Part shown: piece after piece, positions 51,702 to 64,000 of the stretch
How positions within the stretch are numbered: the stretch's first letter is position 1
Layout: each line of letters starts with the position of its first letter
From: Ottelia alismoides
Taxonomy: Eukaryota > Streptophyta > Magnoliopsida > Alismatales > Hydrocharitaceae
Assembly (NCBI GenBank): GCA_037367405.1
Contig: JAZKJV010000157.1
Location: 930,001 to 994,000, forward strand
Length of the DNA stretch: 64,000 nucleotides
Reading direction: 5' to 3'
Position numbers and translations under genes: made by a program
The notes under the pieces: generated by a model
The model's database searches: none
Told to the model about the DNA's origin: nothing
The model's input: only the letters and a program-made list of their open reading frames with translations

Positions 51702-54700
51702 TATAAAGTGGACTTCACCGTCCTTGACATGGAGACCCCGAACCATTGGAAAGAGTCGCAGATCATTTTGGGAAGACCATTCTTAAGAACCGCCAAGGCT
51801 GTATTCGATTACGGCACTGGAATGATGAAATTCCGCTCCCTAGACGGAGAAGTGGATCTGGAAATGAGACAAACCAAATGGCAAAGACCCGATTCTGAAT
51901 CCACCACTGAAGAGGCTGAAACATCTGAGTGTAATCTGATCATCACTACCGGACCTTGGGACTAACTGCCAGATCTTCACATGGATACCATCGCATCAGA
52001 GGACGAAACAATGCGCCATACAATGTGTGATCTTTTACCTGACAAATCTGAACACCTGGATACCGAACTCCTTTCGGATTGGTCCATTCCATCCTCTTCG
52101 AGAAAAATCAATGAAGAGTCGGACGCGGTTTTAGCTGAATTACCACACTACTTTTGCGATCCGACTCACCTTCTTTCAAGATCTGTGGCTAGCATATCAC
52201 AGAATGATCCACCACCAAAAATCACTGACTCGGACTTAAAAGACATTCATCCAGATTTGATTGATGATGTAGATCTGCCAGAGCTGAAACCCCTCCCTCC
52301 CACCCTGAAGTACGCATTTCTCAATGGACCTAAAAATAAATTCCCTGTGATCATTAGCTCATCATTAACCTTGGATGAAGAATCTAAGCTTCTAGAAGTC
52401 CTTGAGCGAAATCGAAAAGCCATCGGTTGGACTGTGTCGGATCTCGTCGGAATCAACCCTGCTCTCTGCTCGCACCAAATTTATGTCGAGGATAATGCAA
52501 GGCCTTCCCGTGAATTTCAGCGAAGATTAAACCCCAATCTTCGGGAAGTGGTTAAGAAAGAGATAGAGAAATGGTGCAAAGCAGGTTTCATATACCCCAT
52601 TTCTGACTCCAAGTGGGTGCCCCCCCTTCATGTCGTCCCGAAGAAGTCGGGAATCCAGATGGTCACCAACGAGGAAGGGGTTGAGATCGCGACCCGGGTA
52701 CCCACGTCGTGGCGTGTCTGTGTCGATTACAGGCGCCTGAATGCTGCGACCAAGAAAGATTACTTTCCACTGCCATTTATTGATCAAATCTTGGAGAGAC
52801 TCGCAGGGAAAGCATTCTTCTGTTTTCTTGATGGGTACTCTGGCTACAATCAGGTAGCTATTGCTCCCGAGGATCAGGAAAAAACCACATTTACATGTCC
52901 CTTCGGTACTTACGCTTTCAAGCGCATGCCTTTTGGGCTTTGTAATGCCCCGGGCACATTTCAGCGGTGCATGATTGCCGTATTTGCCGAGATGGTGGGT
53001 GATTTCCTGGAAGTCTTCATGGATGACTTCTCGGTCCATGGTGATTCATTTGATACATGTTTAGCGCACTTGGACCGAGTCCTCCAAAGATGCAGGGAAG
53101 TTAATTTGGTACTTTCTTGGGAGAAAAGTTACTTTATGGTGACTGAGGGTATCGTGTTGGGGCATGTCATCTCCAGAAAGGGAATGGAGGTCGACCCTGC
53201 CAAGGTGGATGTGATCAAGAAACTTGAGCCACCAACTAACGTCAAGTCAGTGCGGTCCTTTCTAGGGCATATTGGATTTTATCGAAGGTTTATCCCTGAT
53301 TTTTCAAAGATCGCCCGCCCACTGACTGAGCTCTTAGGAAAAGACACAGAGTTTATTGTAAATCACAAGTGTCTTGAGGCCTTCGATCTCCTGAAAAAGA
53401 AGATCTGTGAATCGCCGATATTACAAGCTCCGGACTGGTCTCTTCCCTTTGAGATCATGACTGATGCATCGGATTTTGCGGTCGGAGCTGTGCTTGGACA
53501 AAGACAGGATGGAATCCCTTATGCGATTCACTACGCGAGCAAAGTATTGGATCCTGCACAGAAAAATTATACAGTGACTGAAAAGGAAATGCTCGCGGTT
53601 GTTTGGGCCCTTGAAAAATTCAGATCTTATATATTGGGCTCCAAGGTGACAATTTTCACGGATCATACTGCAATTAGATACCTCATGGATAAGAAAGATG
53701 CCAAGGCATGACTTTTGAGGTGGATTTTGTTAATCCAGGAATTTAATTTGGAGATCAAAGATAAACCTGGAATAAAGAATGTTGTTGCTGATCACCTTTC
53801 CCGAATTGAGAAAAATGATTATCCTGATACTGGACCTATTAAGGAGACTTTTCCAGACGAATCTGTTTGCACTATTGATTCAACCCCATGATATTCCAAC
53901 ATCGTGAACTATCTTGTCTCCAAGAAGGTTCCCTCGGGTTGGACAAAGAAAATGATTGAAAAACTAAAGTCGGATTCAAGAAAATACCATTGGGACGATC
54001 CTTTCCTTTTCTATGAAGGAGCGGATTGTGTCTGGAGAAGATGTATTCCTCAGGAAGAATACCAAAGTGTCCTCACATATTGTCACACTCTCGAGGCTGG
54101 AGGGCAACATTCGGGAAAGAGAACCGCACACAAGGTACTCCAATGTGGATTTTACTGGCAGACCTTATTTCGTGATGCTAATGATTTTGTACGGTCTTGC
54201 CCGATTTGTCAAAGGATGGGAGGGACCGTTGGGTATAGAGATGAAATGCCCATGCAACCAATGATTTTCTGTGATGTTTTTGATGCATGGGGGATTGATT
54301 TTATGGGTCCCTTTCCCAACAGCAATGGATTTGAGTACATCTTGTTAGCGGTTGATTATTTGTCTAGATGGGTAGAGGCTATTCCGACCCGAACCGCAGA
54401 CAGCAAAACCGGTCTGTAAGTTTATCAAGGATAATATCATTGCAAGGTTCGGGATACCAAAAGTTTTGATTTCTGATGGAGGTAGCCACTTTGTGAACAG
54501 GGAAATGAGATCTTTGGCTAAGGAGTACAAATTTGAACATAGAATAGCCAACCCTTATCATCCTCAATCTAATGGCATGGCAGAAGTTTCTAATAGAGAA
54601 GTGAAGAGTATACTTCAAAAGTTGGTTCGTCCAGATAGGAAGGATTGGTCAAAATTGTTGGATCAAGTCCTTTGGGCCTATAGGACAGCTTATAAAACAC

Positions 54701-55266
54701 CACTCGGCACTTCACCTTTCAGGATGATCTATGGCAAACCTTGCCATCTGCCTGCAGAACTGATTCACAAATCTGAATGGGCAATCAAAAAGTTGAACTG
54801 GAGTTGTCACCTTGGGAAATTATGTCGAGATCTAAATCTGAATGAGCTAATTGAAATCCGAAACCGAGCATATGACAACAGTGTGATTTATAAGGACAAG
54901 GTCAAGAAATGGCATGATAGACACATTCGAGATAAAACCTTTGTCCCTGGGCAGAAAGTATGGTTGTTTAATGCTCGCTTAAAGATTTTTCATGGGAAAC
55001 TGAAATCGAAATGGACGGGTCCCTATGTTGTCATTGATGTGCATACCAATGGAAGTGTGGACATTGCAGAACTCAAAGATGATGCACAACCTTTCTCAGT
55101 GAATGGACAATTACTGAAGCCTTATATAGAATCATCCAAAGAACATCCAGTGCAAATTGAGGTCATCTATTTCACACAAAGCAAGGACATTGACGATATA
55201 TCAGATCAAAATCACCCTCCCTCTCGACCACATCGATCCCCTTGTACAACTTCTTCCTCTACTTAG
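51702..55266 (+). pseudogene. Athila-1 pol: RT, RNase H and integrase, with stops and one frameshift
   Basis: The gag frame continues past TAA 51699, TAA 51963, TGA 53709 and TGA 53889. Domains: protease end (GRPFLRTAKAVFDYGTG), RT with WRVCVDYRRLNAATKKDYFP (52710 on) and catalytic FMDDFSVHGDSF (about 53017-53052), RNase H with MTDASDFAVGAVLGQ (about 53457) and TDHTAIRYLM, integrase zinc region with H...H and C-P-I-C (about 54080-54215), core DFMGPFP, DGGSHF and YHPQSNGMAEV. A one-base gain near 54408 shifts the last 290 codons (54466-55266). The two TGA stops stand where the family has Arg (CGA) and Trp (TGG), as expected for cytosine decay. Confidence 0.85.
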
Positions 55267-55605
55267 GCCAAGGCCTAAGTATAGGGGGGGACCGATGCCA
55301 TTTGTTTATACCATTTCCCTCATCACATTCCGATCTCTCAATCACTCCATATCCATCCTTCTTCTATACTTAGGCTGACAAAGCCTACGCATAGGGGGAA
55401 TCGCCACCCATCTGTTTATACTCTCCTCATTTACATATCCTGTCCGCCTCTTTTTGCGCTCTTCTTCTATACTTAGACTATACTCAGTCTAAGTATAGGG
55501 GGGCGAAACCGTGTATAATTTTACTCTCTTATGCTTAGCCCGAGCTATGTCTTCATTACGCTTCTTGTGCTCTGAGGACACAGCACTCGCTAAGTATAGG
55601 GGGGT
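55261..55605 (+). repeat. Four hairpin plus G-tract modules downstream of pol
   Basis: Each module has an inverted repeat built on CTTAG...CTAAG followed by TATAGGGGG(G). Module 1: stem ACTTAGGCC/GGCCTAAGT at 55261-55280. Module 2: TAGGCT/AGCCTA at 55371-55387. Module 3: ACTTAGACT/AGTCTAAGT at 55471-55494. Module 4: ATGCTTAGC/GCTAAGTAT at 55531-55597 with a longer loop. G-runs follow at about 55283, 55393, 55497 and 55598. Modules 1-3 are about 100-110 bases apart. The same layout (hairpin, then AAGTATAGGGGGA) forms the true polypurine tract at 56885-56920. Confidence 0.85.
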
Positions 55606-56884
55606 CTGTATATATACTATGTATATATTTTAGCCATACCTCGTACTTGCGCATAAGTCTATATGTATTTACGGGGTGGGTCTTCTGAAAAAAAAATGTG
55701 TTGCTACTAACACTGACTTGGCCCAAAATCTTGACTTTGCCCAAAATTTTTGAAAAATGGCTTCTTATTCATTTTTGCATAAAAATCAAAAAAAAAGAAA
55801 AAAAAAGAAGAGAAGAAAAATTGTGTTTGCATTTCACACACTTGCACTTTATCCAACATTACATTCATTTGCATATGTGAAAAGTCATTGGGTTCTGAAC
55901 CGAGTTATGAGCCGAAACCGAGAGTGATCTGGACTTAACCTTAATCAACCTAATTTTCAGAGGAACTTCATCGAGAAATAGGATTTTAGAGTCTTCAGGT
56001 CTGTGACTTAATTCTTTGAGTTCCACGTAACAATGCACAGAGTTTGACTCTTAGTGTCTAACCTGGTCTCTTCATTCTGGGTACAACTCTGGAATAAGGA
56101 ATTAATTTGTACTCTCGCACTATGCACTTAGCTCAACTCAAACATTTGTTGGAAGACTGTGTGAGTTTCTTTTCTGGTAGCGTGGAAATCTAAAGACCGG
56201 AGTACGGGTTGAAATAAAGCTTCGGAAAAGGGATGGGCGGCTGGGCACAATTTTTTCTAAGACCCCAAAAAATGTACGGAAACAAAAGATGCTATATCCG
56301 TAGGGGCAAAACAAGATCCAAGCAGAACCACCAAAAATTCCAAATACAAAGAAGCAACTATCAAATAAAATCTGACCAAAAAGGTCCAAGCTTCAAGAAA
56401 CCTGCAGATCTTGGTGGAGACTCGGCTACACTGGCCAGCTTCACAAGGAGAGGTGAACTACACTAATCACCCTCCAGTTCTTTTCTCATTCTTCTAACTT
56501 CTCCCCCCAATTCGATTGTGAACACAGCGCGACAGAACTTAGAAGGAAATACCTGACTCCCCGAGGACGAGTTATTGGAGAGGAGGCTTGCGCGGTAATC
56601 CGGCATTCTGAGTGGGAAGAGCTAAAAACCTTTCACACACAAGAGTCGGTTATTCAATATTCAAAGAGTATACTTTGGGAAGAGGATTGATCTAAGATGA
56701 CTTCTGAGCCGAAACTGTAGCAATGATGTGTAGAACTTGAGGGCTGTTGATTTTAAAATTCTAAGTCTCACAGAAGTTCCGACACACAAATAATCCAAAG
56801 GTTGAGTTTAGGCTTACTTTCACCTTCAGCTCATGGTCTTGGTATGGAACCCAATCTCATTTCACCTCATGGCATTTCTTTTTG
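55606..56884 (+). other. Athila-1 3' untranslated region
   Basis: Non-coding, with an A-rich tract (55780-55820) and no env-like open frame. A 77-codon open frame at 56233-56466 has no recognisable domain. It connects the modules with the final polypurine tract. Confidence 0.7.
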
Positions 56885-56920
56885 ATGCTCAGGGACGAGC
56901 ATGGTTTAAGTATAGGGGGA
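56885..56920 (+). other. Athila-1 polypurine tract with upstream hairpin
   Basis: The hairpin ATGCTC-AGGGAC-GAGCAT (56885-56902) is followed by GGTTTAAGTATAGGGGGA, directly before the LTR at 56921. It primes plus-strand DNA. Athila-2 keeps the same hairpin and tract. Confidence 0.88.
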
Positions 56921-59900
56921 TGATGAATCTCGTATTCATCACTTTAAATCTCATTTATTAAGCTCAAATCCCTAAAAATCAACAGCATTCTTGCATCTAT
57001 TTTGCATAATTAGCATTCATGCATGTTTCCATAAGAATTGCATTTTAGCACAAAAATCTGCACAAAATAAGAAGCCAAAAATCCAAGCCAAAATGACCTG
57101 TAAATAAGCCGAACTTCCCAGATTTTTAACACATTCATGCTAACTCCGAATAACTCAAAACCACTTCCACTGTGTACATATCATTAACAAGAATAAAGGA
57201 AAAATACAAAAAAATAACTAACCCAAATAAGTGGACCAAAAACCCAAACCCTAATTTCAGGATTTTCGGACTAAAAGCCACATATCTTCCCCATCCAGTG
57301 TCCGATTTATTCCTACTCACTTTTGAACTAATGTGCATTCAATTACCTTTAAAACAAGACCAAGTTCAAGTGAATCGGAGCTCATTTGTGAAAGTTGGGT
57401 TTTGGGCCTCTTTTGTACATTGTATATTTCGCAGTTTTGACCTTGTATTTTATGTATATATTTTCTTAATCAATAAAAATCCAAAAAAAAATTAGAATTA
57501 AGTGTCTTTATTTATCTCTGATTTTACCGTAATTTTTCCGGATTTTTATCTGATCAAAAAAAGAACATAAAAATTATAAAACCCAAAAATCAAGGTATTC
57601 TATATACATAGGATACCCCAAAAATTCACTTTTTACATTTGACCGATTTTGGTGGTGATGTCTTCGTGAAAGTTGTAGAGCTCATCGAGACGAGCAACTT
57701 TCGTGAAGAAACTTTTTCAATCCGAGGTCATTTACTATTTATTATCGATTTTACAAAATGTTTTTAATTTCGAATTTTCTGGTGCTGACACGTGGCAGCA
57801 CCTGGTGCCGCCACGTGTCAGCCATTTTTGGCACTATTAGACATTCGTTTTATAAAAAAAATAAAAAAATAAATAAAAAAAATAAATATAAAAAGGACGC
57901 ACGTGCGTCGCACGTGCCTCCCCAGGCACGTGCTCCGCACGTGCCTCCCCCTTGCTTCCCCTCTTGCACCCACGTGGCGCAACGGGCGCCATCCGATCAA
58001 ACTCGATCGGACGGTACCTGTGCGTCGTCCCCCTCGGCTCCTTTCCCCTTTGGGAGCTCCGTCGCCACCGCCGCGTATCTCCGCCCCGCGCCGAGAATCT
58101 CGCGCCGCCGCGTGCGTATCTCTCTCCCCTTCATCTCCGATTCGCACCTTCCGCAAATCTCGCCCGCTCCGATCAATCCCCTCGCCACCCCGATCTCCCT
58201 CGAATCTCGCAACCGCCCTCAAATCGCGTCGACTCCAATCGCCCAGGACCTTCCATCGCCGGCCGCCTGTCCCAGCCCTATTTAAGAACCCCCGCCGCCT
58301 CCTTCGAGATTCATCCGCCGATCTTCATCCAAAGCTCCACCTCCGGTCGTGACAACCGCGAGGCCCCCCTCTTCGCCGGCGTGATCCGAGGAGTCTATCT
58401 CCTCGCCGCAGCTCCGCCCCGCCGCGTCTGCTGCAGCTCCGGCCATTCCCAACGCCGTCGAGCTTTCTCCCAGGTAGACCCTCTCTTTCTCTCTCTCTCT
58501 CTTCCCCTCTCTCTCTCTATATTCTTCTTCGCCGATCCACACCGACCCCTCTTCCCCGATCGTCCAACGCCATCGCCAACGCCTTCTCCTTCGCCAACAA
58601 CGCCGGCTCCGCCCCTCTTCCACGTCGACAGCACCACCGGGCACACGCCACCGCAAGCAGCCCTCTAGGTCGTGTGTCGGCCAGAGGGAGGCCGACGTCG
58701 AGCCCCCGCCCCTACAAGCGCCGTCGCCACCGACCTCGCCATCGACGACATCTTCTCCCCACGCCGGTCAACGCCCTCCACTCGCCATCGCCGCTCGCTA
58801 CGCCGTCATCGACCACCGCTCAGTCTTCGTCCACCACCGTCCCCCTGGCCGTGTGTCGGCCAGAGGACGGTCGACTCCGCCAGTCTCTGCCTCCCGGAGC
58901 TCCGCCTTCAGAATTACATCAGCCACCGCGCGGCCGGGCGCCGTCACTCGAGACCCGAGACCCACACACGTGAGGCGCACGTGCGTGTGGGGTCGACGTC
59001 ACCCATCCTCCTCATCCCAGGGGTCACGTGACCTGCACCTGACCCTTTGGGGTAATTGCAGTGACCCCCCTGGAGTTCCCATATTCGCGCCTCAGTCCCC
59101 GCATCCAAGGGCACGTGCGCAGCACGTGCCCCTTGGACATTTTGCACAAGTATCCCCTCTATTTCTCGGTATTTACATTTCCGTCCCCTGCTATCTCATT
59201 TTATTTATATTTATTGCATCTATACCCCTGTGTTTCCCGGTATTTGTGGACTTTCTCTTTATATTATTTTATTAATCCAAAAATAGCATGATGTTTGTTA
59301 ATTAATGCTCTACATTTTGACATGCTGGGGGTATTTTTGTGACGAACGATTAATTAATAATTAATTGTTTTGTGAAAATTTGCGTATTTTACCCATTTCT
59401 TGCTCTTAAATTCATAGTTGATTAACCGTTGCTCTAAAAATCCCCGAAAAATCACACGTTGTAGAGTTAATTATTCTTAACATTGTGCTCAAAAAAAGGT
59501 TTGCATTTGCATGCATATTTTGTCCTGTAAAAATCATTTTGCATCTTTTAGTATTTAATTTTTAGTAGGTATTCAATCCCACATTTTCGAGGTTTAGGAT
59601 TTTTCTGAGATCCGTCACCTAGTGATAGATCTCAGATAACTTTGATTCTCGAAAACAAGTAGGTTTGATATTTATTAAAATTAAATATTAAAAATCATTT
59701 TGTTTGCATTTAAAAATCCATAAAAAATTCATATTGCATCCAAAAATTACAAAAAAATTACAGTGCACTTATTTCATCGTATTTTACATTTCGGCCAAGT
59801 TTCGTAATTTTCGGACATTGTTTGGTTGACATTTACATTTTATTCCCTGAAATAAGGCCAAATTTGCATTTTGCATCCTCTATTGCCTTAAAAATTCCAA

Positions 59901-60133
59901 AAAAAAAACCGCCTCAAAAACCGAACATAAACTTTGATAGACTTAATTCTAGGTTGTTCCTTTGCCTCCTTGTGATCGACCTTGGGACTTGCCCAAGTAA
60001 AATAAACATAAAACCACGAAATTAAAAATTGAATAAATTATTTGTGGTATTTTCTTAACTGTTTCCGATTGCCGCCTACAACGAACAACACGATAAAAAC
60101 ACATTCTTAAAAGCAGCATTTACGGATCCGTCA
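56921..60133 (+). repeat. Athila-1 second (shared) LTR (3213 bp)
   Basis: It is the same length and the same ends as the first LTR. Differences are mostly transitions and small length changes in A, T and CT runs. It is flanked by a polypurine tract on the left and a primer site on the right, so it serves as the 3' LTR of unit one and the 5' LTR of unit two. Confidence 0.95.
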
Positions 60134-60135
60134 GA

Positions 60136-60153
60136 TGGCGCCGTTGCCGGGGA
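60136..60153 (+). other. Second Athila-1 primer binding site (tRNA-Asp)
   Basis: TGGCGCCGTTGCCGGGGA again, two bases after the LTR end at 60133. Its presence after the second LTR shows that a new internal region starts here. Confidence 0.93.
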
Positions 60154-61268
60154 GGCAAACGGCTTAGATTTTGGTCTAAATTTTTTTTATTCGATTTTCC
60201 GCATTCGGGTAGTCTGACCCCCGAATTTTTCATTGTGAATTCCATTTTTTTTTCTGCAATTTATTTTCAACATTTATTTTTCATATTATTTTGAGTCACT
60301 CTCTTACATTTTCTCTCTTATTTTTTTTGCGAGGTACCTTGTACGTGGAGCGGTTTTCAATAACCGACGCAACTTCACCAAAACCGCAATTAATTTAAGA
60401 TCGAGTCGAGTCGTGAGAGAGCGTAGAGTCTAGGTTTTTAAATTTCTGCAATTTTAATTTCTGCAATTTTACAGCGGTGTCCGTTTGGACTCTCGCGTGT
60501 GTAGACAGACCTCTAAACTTTTTTCTGTGGTGTGTCGTGGCCTATTTCACTCTCCGGTGAGGGTGGGGCGCGACTTGAGTGGCGATTAGGATAGACCTGC
60601 ACATACGGCTCTCAGAGTATTTATATTTTTGCTTGTGCTCGTACGATCTTAAGCCACACTGCACTTAATTGAGACGCACATAGATTGTTCAACTTAGCCA
60701 AATTTAAATCAATTCTTCCCGCTAATAGAACTTTCTGCTTAGGTGCGGTTTTTCCATCGGTTTGCACATCATATAGAATAATTTTTAAATTCTGTCTAGC
60801 ATCCCACATGGAGATTGCGAGGATTCACTGTAAGTCTTCTAACTGAGCATTCATCATAGTTTTCCGCGTGCATCGGCTTTTCTTGAATTCCTCCCTCTTG
60901 CTTTATAACATAACTTTAAAGGAAATTGGGACTGGACGGTAGACGTGTATTTGTGCTCATCTAATTTCTCAGTGATCACCTCATTAAAATCGGGACTGCT
61001 AAATATATCTGATCTCAAAGAACCCATAAAATCAAGAATTTTTGCGGGAGAGCAACCCCGACATTGTTTGATTTATCTTGCAGCGAGGAGAGAGACGCAC
61101 ACTAGGATAGAGCCCAGCTCCAAACCTAAACAGCTCGTCTAAACGGTTTGCAAGATTGAATTTATCATCAACTAAAATTGAAAAGATAATAGCCGAACTC
61201 TTACGGCTCCATTGTGTGAGTTGGTGAAACAACCTTTGCATTGTGTTTGATTTGATCAACATCTCTCA
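60154..61268 (+). other. Leader of the second Athila-1 unit
   Basis: Almost identical to 47946-49061, with isolated substitutions and one base difference in a T-run. Non-coding. Confidence 0.75.
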
Positions 61269-64000
61269 ATGGAAAATTGTGGAAATTTCTGTTCGGACTC
61301 AGCGAACCCCTTTCTGACTACCACAAACTTTCCAATCTCAAATCCTCTGAGCCACTCTTACTCAGAACCACCTTGGGTTCAGGAATACCTTCCCCTAGAA
61401 TCTTCATTTCATAATTCTGTTCAAACTATTGACTCCTATTTTTCACAATCTGAAGGTGGAAAGAAGACTTCACAAAAAATGCCTCCAAAGAAGAGCAATC
61501 CCGAAGATGACCAAAATGAAGATCCTATGCAAATGATTCTCGCAAGACTGGCTGCATCTGAGCAACAGCAAAATTTGATGAGAGAACAATTGGAAAGAAT
61601 GAATGCAGAGGAAGAGCCACCAATGGAGGCTGCTTATAATCCCGGGCAATATAGGGTCAATAATTACTTGCAGCCACCTCAACCTGAGGTTCACCATGAA
61701 CTGAAGCCACACTTCATAAATCAATTACCACAATTTCATGGTAATTCGAATGAAGAACCCTATGAATTCCTGCGAGATTTGGAGTTAATTTGTTCTAATC
61801 AGAGGCACCCACAAGTCAGCCAAGACTATATCCGTCTCACTGCATTACCTTTCGCCTTGAAGGGTAAAGCAGATTACTGGGTGAAAAATTTGGGAGTGAC
61901 GGTGACCACCTATGATAGGTTCAAGAACCTCTTCTTAAAAAAATTCTACCCCCTGAGTCGAACCAATCAGATGAGGACTCGCATCACTAGCTTCTCTCAG
62001 ATGCCAAATGAACCACTCTGTGATGCATGGGATAGATTCAAAGATCTGCTGCAAAAATGTCCCTGCCATGACCTAGATAATAACATCCTGGTCCAATCCC
62101 TCTATTCTGGCCTTAACCACGGGACTCAAGGTCTAGTCAGCGCTGCCTGTGGAGGAAATTACACATCCCGAGGAGCTGATACCGTCTGGAAAATTCTGGA
62201 GCAAATGGCTGAGACTAGCCGTTCACAAATTGCCAGTAGATCTTACACTGATTCACTGAACAACTATCAAGCCAAAGGAGGAAAACAAACTGTTGCAGAA
62301 ATAGCAGAGGACTTGCTGCCCAACATGAACATCATCACAGACAAATTAACAGTTGTGGACCACATTAATAAAAGGGTGAACGACATCGACACTCGACTCT
62401 CTCAATTTCCAAAACAAATGGAGGAACTCACTGAGAAGGTGTCCAAGCTTGGGATGCCTACTGCTCCTACGGTTCCAATCTATCACGTGCATCATGTCCA
62501 AGAGCAGCCAGGCTCTGGACAACCACTACCATGGACTCAGGACCAATCCTACGTCCAACCTTCCCAGCAGTCACCCCCTCCAGCTGAGACAGTCGTAGAA
62601 GCCACGCCTCTGACTTTCGAGATAAACGGCATCTGGTACACTCAAGATAATACCCGACAGGGTAATTTGGGGGACCGTCAGCAATATCAGCGTCCACCCA
62701 ACTCATACAATGCCGCTCCACAACACAATCAGCCCTCAAGGCAGCAGCAGCCACACGACCGTCAGACCCAGCCTCAACAACATCGTCAGCAATATCAAGC
62801 TCCAAATCAAGCATCTCGATCTTCCAAACCTCCAGATGACTCGATTGATATCCAAAGACAAATGCTGGAGGAAATTCGCAGCTTCCGGAGTGAACTGTAC
62901 GACCTACGGGTAGATGTTAATCGTCTATCCCGTTGGAAGGAGGAACAGACTGCACCTGTCACAGCCATTCCCGCTCAAGTTCAAGCTAACCCCAATAGCT
63001 TGAACAAATCGCAATCATCTCAACACAACAATCAGGTATATTACTCAGACTTTTCCACATCTGAACACAAGACCCTTTCGTTTAACAATATCAATGCCAT
63101 GTCCCTTAGGAGCGGAAGGACCGTGGTCGTACCTGACCGAACAAAGGAAGCTGACTCAGAAGATCAACCGGAGGATACTTCTGAGGATGAAGACGAAGGA
63201 CACCCAAGGATTTCTGCCCGAAGGAAGGGAAAAGCATCTATGGAGAATAAAGAGGACCTTGAACCTCTGGTTGCTGTGAAAACACCTTTGTCATTATTTC
63301 AGCAACATGATGATAATCCAGAACATTATCATTGTAATAAGAACTCCAAATTCAATAAAGATGCTCTTAGTTATAATTCTGGATATCTCTCTCCTGTCTC
63401 AAATGCTTCCATTCCTTTTCCCCATGCGCTTAAGAAGGGAAGACAAAAGAAAACTATCCAGAGTGACCCAGTGATGGAAAAATTTTGTCAACAAAACATC
63501 ACCGTGAAAGTGCCCTTTGATCAATATGTGGCCAGTAACCCTGCATTCTAGAAGTACCTAAAAATGAAATGTACTCCTACCCGGACCCGCACAAAGAAAA
63601 CAAACCAATTTGTGGAGACTCATGTTCTGACAGTGGCCACTACCAAATGCGTGAGAAACCAGCATTTACCAAGGAAGAAAAGAGATTTAGGTGCGCATTA
63701 TGTGGAAAGCCGCATTGGCGGTATCACATTCGCACGTACACTTCTTGACAATGGTTCTTCCATCAATCTTCTTCCCTTGGCCTTATATTACCGATTAGAG
63801 TTAGGACCTCTTCAGAAATCGCTATCTATACTCCAATTCGTTGACAAATCTACTAAAAGACCTAAGGGAGAAGTGAAAAATGTTATCATTATGGTTGAGG
63901 GTACATAATACAAAGTGGACTTCACCGTCCTTGACATGGAGACCCCGAACCATTGGAAAGAGTCGCAGATCATTTTGGGAAGACCATTCTTAAGAACCGC
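61269..64000 (+). pseudogene. Second-unit gag-protease, with extra TAG, cut by the window
   Basis: It starts like the first copy at ATG 61269, and the gag region is intact for 760 codons. A TAG at 63549-63551 replaces the CAG of copy one. The frame then continues through the protease LLDNGSSINLLPL (about 63745) to the same TAA as in copy one (63906-63908). It runs off the window before RT. A few amino-acid changes distinguish it (for example Val to Ala early in gag). Confidence 0.85.

Larger units (their letters stand above)
44713..64000 (+). mobile_element. Athila-1: tandem Athila (Ty3/gypsy) array, LTR-internal-LTR-internal, right end outside
   Basis: The order is LTR (44713-47925), internal region (47926-56920), LTR (56921-60133), and again primer site, leader and gag (60134-64000). 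The repeat period is about 12.2 kb. No target duplication or foreign DNA lies at either side of the middle LTR. The polypurine tract runs directly into it and the primer site follows it, so one LTR is shared. The two units are nearly identical. In roughly the first 900 bases of LTR I count about eight differences. The left edge is a clean insertion into Athila-2 RT, with ATCTC (44708-44712) as the expected duplication. Confidence 0.92.

Noticed and set aside
55261..55605. CRISPR-like array
   Set aside because: Repeats are imperfect hairpins of differing sequence in a plant retroelement 3' UTR. There are no constant spacers and no cas genes.
57818..58656. Overlapping open frames on both strands of the second LTR
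   Set aside because: Shadows of base composition and of the CACGTG and CT repeats. None is conserved as protein between the copies.

Overview
This window is repeat-dense nuclear DNA of a flowering plant. It holds tRNA-iMet- and tRNA-Asp-primed LTR retrotransposons, plant-type L1 LINEs with zf-RVT tails, hAT and CACTA-like DNA transposons, and a decayed piece of plastid 23S rDNA. The species cannot be fixed from the sequence. The only likely host gene is a short first exon at 31.6 kb. I see no complete host gene, no rRNA or tRNA gene in working form, no CRISPR array and no operon.

Left half (1-30.8 kb): one old Tnt1-like Ty1/copia element (Copia-A, + strand) can be followed in eight pieces from gag at 3970 to the RNase H end near 30830. 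It has been split by later insertions. These are: a copia element whose 3' LTR ends at 3969 (Copia-1); a Ds-like hAT element (4341-4848, perfect 8-bp duplication); a complete second copia (Copia-2, 6177-11618, duplication TAAAC) that itself carries a hAT MITE; a minus-strand non-coding LTR element (Copia-3, 11697-20318, duplication GGCTA) that itself carries a near full-length LINE (LINE-1, 14191-19738); another hAT MITE (20444-20848); a 5'-truncated LINE (LINE-3, 21390-23030, 11-bp duplication); and a long decayed LINE (LINE-2, 23457-30270) that carries plastid 23S rDNA.

Middle (30.8-36.4 kb): a minus-strand first exon with a TATA box resembles the start of SIT4-phosphatase-associated (SAPS/PP6 regulatory) genes. 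It is followed by a CACTA-like MITE, a possible solo LTR and fragments of old Athila-like LTRs.

Right half (36.4-64 kb): a decayed minus-strand Athila (Ty3/gypsy) element (Athila-2, 3' LTR to RT) is interrupted at 44712/44713 by a young plus-strand Athila (Athila-1). Athila-1 has the form LTR - internal - LTR - internal and runs off the window, with a 12.2-kb period and one shared LTR between the units. Its LTRs are 3213 bp each. The first unit holds an almost continuous gag-PR-RT-RH-IN reading frame broken by in-frame stops and one frameshift. Four hairpin-plus-G-tract modules lie downstream of pol and look like copies of the polypurine-tract region.

The working parts are therefore retroelement parts: primer sites, polypurine tracts, LTR promoters, Gag, protease, integrase, RT and RNase H. 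Most are broken. The Athila-1 units are the youngest and least damaged.
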